Below, piece by piece: positions 63,061-64,000 of a stretch of 64,000 nucleotides of DNA. A program made the translations under genes and the position numbers. Every line of letters begins with the position of its first letter. Position 1 is the first letter of the stretch. This stretch comes from Nymphaea colorata (Eukaryota > Streptophyta > Magnoliopsida > Nymphaeales > Nymphaeaceae), in contig NC_045140.1 in NCBI RefSeq assembly GCF_008831285.2, positions 23,888,131 through 23,952,130 on the forward strand, given 5' to 3'. The notes beneath the pieces were generated by a model. That model was not told where the DNA came from. It searched no databases and worked only from the letters and a program-made list of their open reading frames with translations.

Positions 63061-64000
63061 CTGGGAAAGAAAAATTGCATCACAACGCATCACAATTGAG
63101 GCATCTCATTCAGGTTAACTGTGGTTTTATTATGTTTCCTAATACAAAATCTTATTGGCCATCTTCAAATTTCATCTACTTCTTCTTCTTATTCTTCCTC
63201 TTCTGTTAACAGATCGGTTAAAAAAAAAAGTAAAATCTCATTAGGAATTTGCTTTTGAATTTGACATGAAATTTTGCACTTGGACCTGAATTCATGTGAA
63301 ATATATGCGTGAAATTCACATGTTTTACAGATAATTACGAGATATTAAGCTAGTGGAGTCGACTTGAAAAAAACCGGTTTCTTTAATATATGTTGGCAAA
63401 ATCAGGTCTGGTCAATTTATTTGACATAGTATTTTCTTCTCGGAATAAACATCGAGGTTATGTTTAATTTCCCACCAAATTGGAAACTTTAAACAGTATG
63501 GCATTTGAGTCTAGAGAAATGAGATTAACCTTTAATAAAAAAAAAATACAGCTTTGTGATCAGTTGTCTTAAGCATCGGTGAATATCTTTCTTCAAATTT
63601 TGTTGACAGTGTTAATAGATAAGTCTGTATGTCAGAAAAATGAAAATTAAAAAAATAAAATAGCACAACAAATTGTAAGAATTTAGTTGTTTCTACTCAC
63701 TTGCTACCAACCTATTCATCAAAACTATAACTATTTAATAATATGTCAACTTGAATTCTTCTAGAATAAGTACATTAAAATGTTTTATTAGTATACTTCG
63801 TTATTTTTTTTGTCATAAATAAAATTTTGAATCAGATTCATGTGGTAAAATTCTTCTTTTAAATCTTCACAGAACCCTGATTGATGAGTCTTCTACGGTG
63901 CTTTTCATTGCTCTAATTTGCACAGATCCGTGTGTCCGGAGTGAAGTGACAATCAAAGCTAGTTCGTACTGACCCGATATTTCAGGGCTTCCTCTGCCTG
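63061..64000. other. AT-rich intergenic end of the window
   Basis: No coding region, structured RNA or repeat element was recognised. Confidence 0.5.

Noticed and set aside
1-64000. CRISPR arrays, bacterial-type operons, rRNA genes
   Set aside because: None seen; the direct repeats in the window are microsatellites, tandem duplications or transposon ends, as expected for plant nuclear DNA.

Overview
The window is nuclear DNA from a flowering plant. Genes are split by GT-AG introns, exons sit far apart in AT-rich DNA, Ty1/copia and other LTR-retrotransposon debris is common, and several proteins belong to land-plant or seed-plant families (DUF247, RGF-type peptide precursor, plant PP2C, plant glycerol-3-phosphate permease family). 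The species cannot be fixed from the sequence alone. The DUF247 coding region is clearly GC-richer than its neighbours.

Layout. (1) 0.9-4.6 kb: two small + strand genes, each of two exons, encoding Gly/Pro-rich proteins with a C-terminal CYSTM-like cysteine module. They share intron phase and position and look like diverged paralogs. (2) 4.6-15.3 kb: gene-poor, with a scrambled, decayed copia element on the minus strand (8.4-10.0 kb), microsatellites, a diverged tandem duplication and a MITE-like element. (3) 15.4-17.1 kb: a DUF247 gene on the minus strand, broken by one missing base in a C/G run. (4) 17.1-22.2 kb: repeats, including a 519-bp element with terminal inverted repeats. (5) 22.2-22.8 kb: a small secreted peptide precursor ending in an RGF/GLV/CLEL-like 13-mer. 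(6) 26.0-45.7 kb: one large + strand gene of 15 coding exons for a BAG6-like ubiquitin-domain protein (797 codons in the model below). Two of its introns are swollen: intron 3 holds a 3-kb solo LTR with a clean 5-bp target duplication plus a later 1,248-bp tandem duplication of its 5' junction, and intron 12 holds a nearly full-length degenerate copia element. (7) 53.4-56.2 kb: a four-exon PP2C phosphatase on the + strand, again broken by one missing base in a G run. (8) 60.9-62.7 kb: a two-exon major-facilitator transporter of the glycerol-3-phosphate (SLC37-like) family on the minus strand.

The genes do not form an evident pathway or cluster; this looks like an ordinary euchromatic plant segment. 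The most notable items are the atypical RGF-like peptide, the CYSTM-like paralog pair, the solo LTR and tandem-duplication history inside the BAG6-like gene, and the fact that both frameshifts found are single-base deficits in G/C homopolymers, which may be consensus errors rather than mutations. No wholly new system could be demonstrated.
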